Assembly (NCBI GenBank): GCA_022376925.1
Contig: JAIOJX010000004.1
Span: forward strand, 127,559,123 to 127,623,122
Reading direction: 5' to 3'
DNA length: 64,000 bases
Source: Tragulus kanchil
Lineage: Eukaryota; Chordata; Mammalia; Artiodactyla; Tragulidae
This document shows positions 63,795 to 64,000 of this stretch, piece after piece. The notes beneath the pieces were generated by a model, which saw only the letters and a list, made by a program, of their open reading frames with translations, was not told the DNA's origin and ran no database searches. Position 1 is the stretch's first letter; every line of letters begins with the position of its first letter. Both the position numbers and the translations under genes were made by a program.

Positions 63795-64000
63795 GTAAAA
63801 CATAATTTGCTTATTTTGAATAGCTACAGTGGTAGTAAAAGTTAATATTGCTAAAGTATTATCTTTGCAAAAACTTCTTAAAAGCCTTCAAGTCAGTGGC
63901 ATAATTTTTTTTAAAGTTCCATCTTGTAATTGACTTTGGCATTCTGTATTTGCAGTCCTTAGACACACATACTGACTTGCAAGCATTTCCGTGATTCATG

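Larger units (their letters stand above)
62686..64000. repeat. D19: direct duplication, period 1,093 bp, cut by window end
   Basis: 63779-64000 repeats 62686-62909. The right copy runs off the window. Confidence 0.93.

Noticed and set aside
1..64000. CRISPR array or prokaryotic operon
   Set aside because: The repeats are about 1.1 kb unmerged copies, and the genes are split by spliceosomal introns in a mammalian context.

Overview
The window is nuclear genomic DNA from a ruminant mammal. It carries an internal part of RICTOR, the scaffold subunit of mTOR complex 2, on the + strand. I recognise 24 consecutive coding exons with GT..AG introns. Taken once each they total 2,502 nt (834 codons), and every splice phase is consistent. 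They cover about residues 66 to 899 of the roughly 1,708-residue mammalian protein, counted against the human protein as I remember it. The first exons lie to the left of the window. The last exons, including the large phosphorylation-rich region, lie to the right. No other gene is supported.

The ruminant assignment rests on a BovB (RTE) LINE fragment at 31.5-31.8 kb, Bov-tA SINEs at 14.5 and 15.0 kb, and CHR-type tRNA-derived SINEs. The most frequent young repeat is a CHR-like SINE that does not match the common bovine Bov-tA consensus. It has about 12 independent insertions, most with visible target-site duplications. A ruminant outside the best-known pecoran species, such as a chevrotain, is possible, but that is only inference.

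Layout: 0-4.4 kb holds exons E1-E2 in a heavily duplicated stretch. 4.5-10 kb is an old antisense L1 with two nested SINEs, one of them lying in a duplicated stretch. E3 is at 11.2 kb, E4 at 18.6 kb, then a SINE-rich intron, E5 at 27.1 kb, E6 at 31.2 kb, E7 at 34.4 kb and an L1 3' end at 34.9-37.1 kb. A compact group E8-E13 lies at 37.4-43.4 kb, E14-E16 at 48-51 kb, E17-E22 at 52.3-54.8 kb, E23 at 60.1 kb and E24 at 61.5 kb.

The dominant unexplained structure is a series of 19 direct duplications of about 1.1 kb (period 1,071-1,191 bp). They are nearly identical, often chained so that one overlaps the next, and they duplicate seven RICTOR exons. One exon tract is present three times. Several would frameshift an essential gene. 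The uniform period, error-rich junctions and partial third copies point to unmerged overlaps between neighbouring contigs rather than biology. Gene length, exon count and repeat counts from this window should be corrected for this. I found no evidence for a new biological system.
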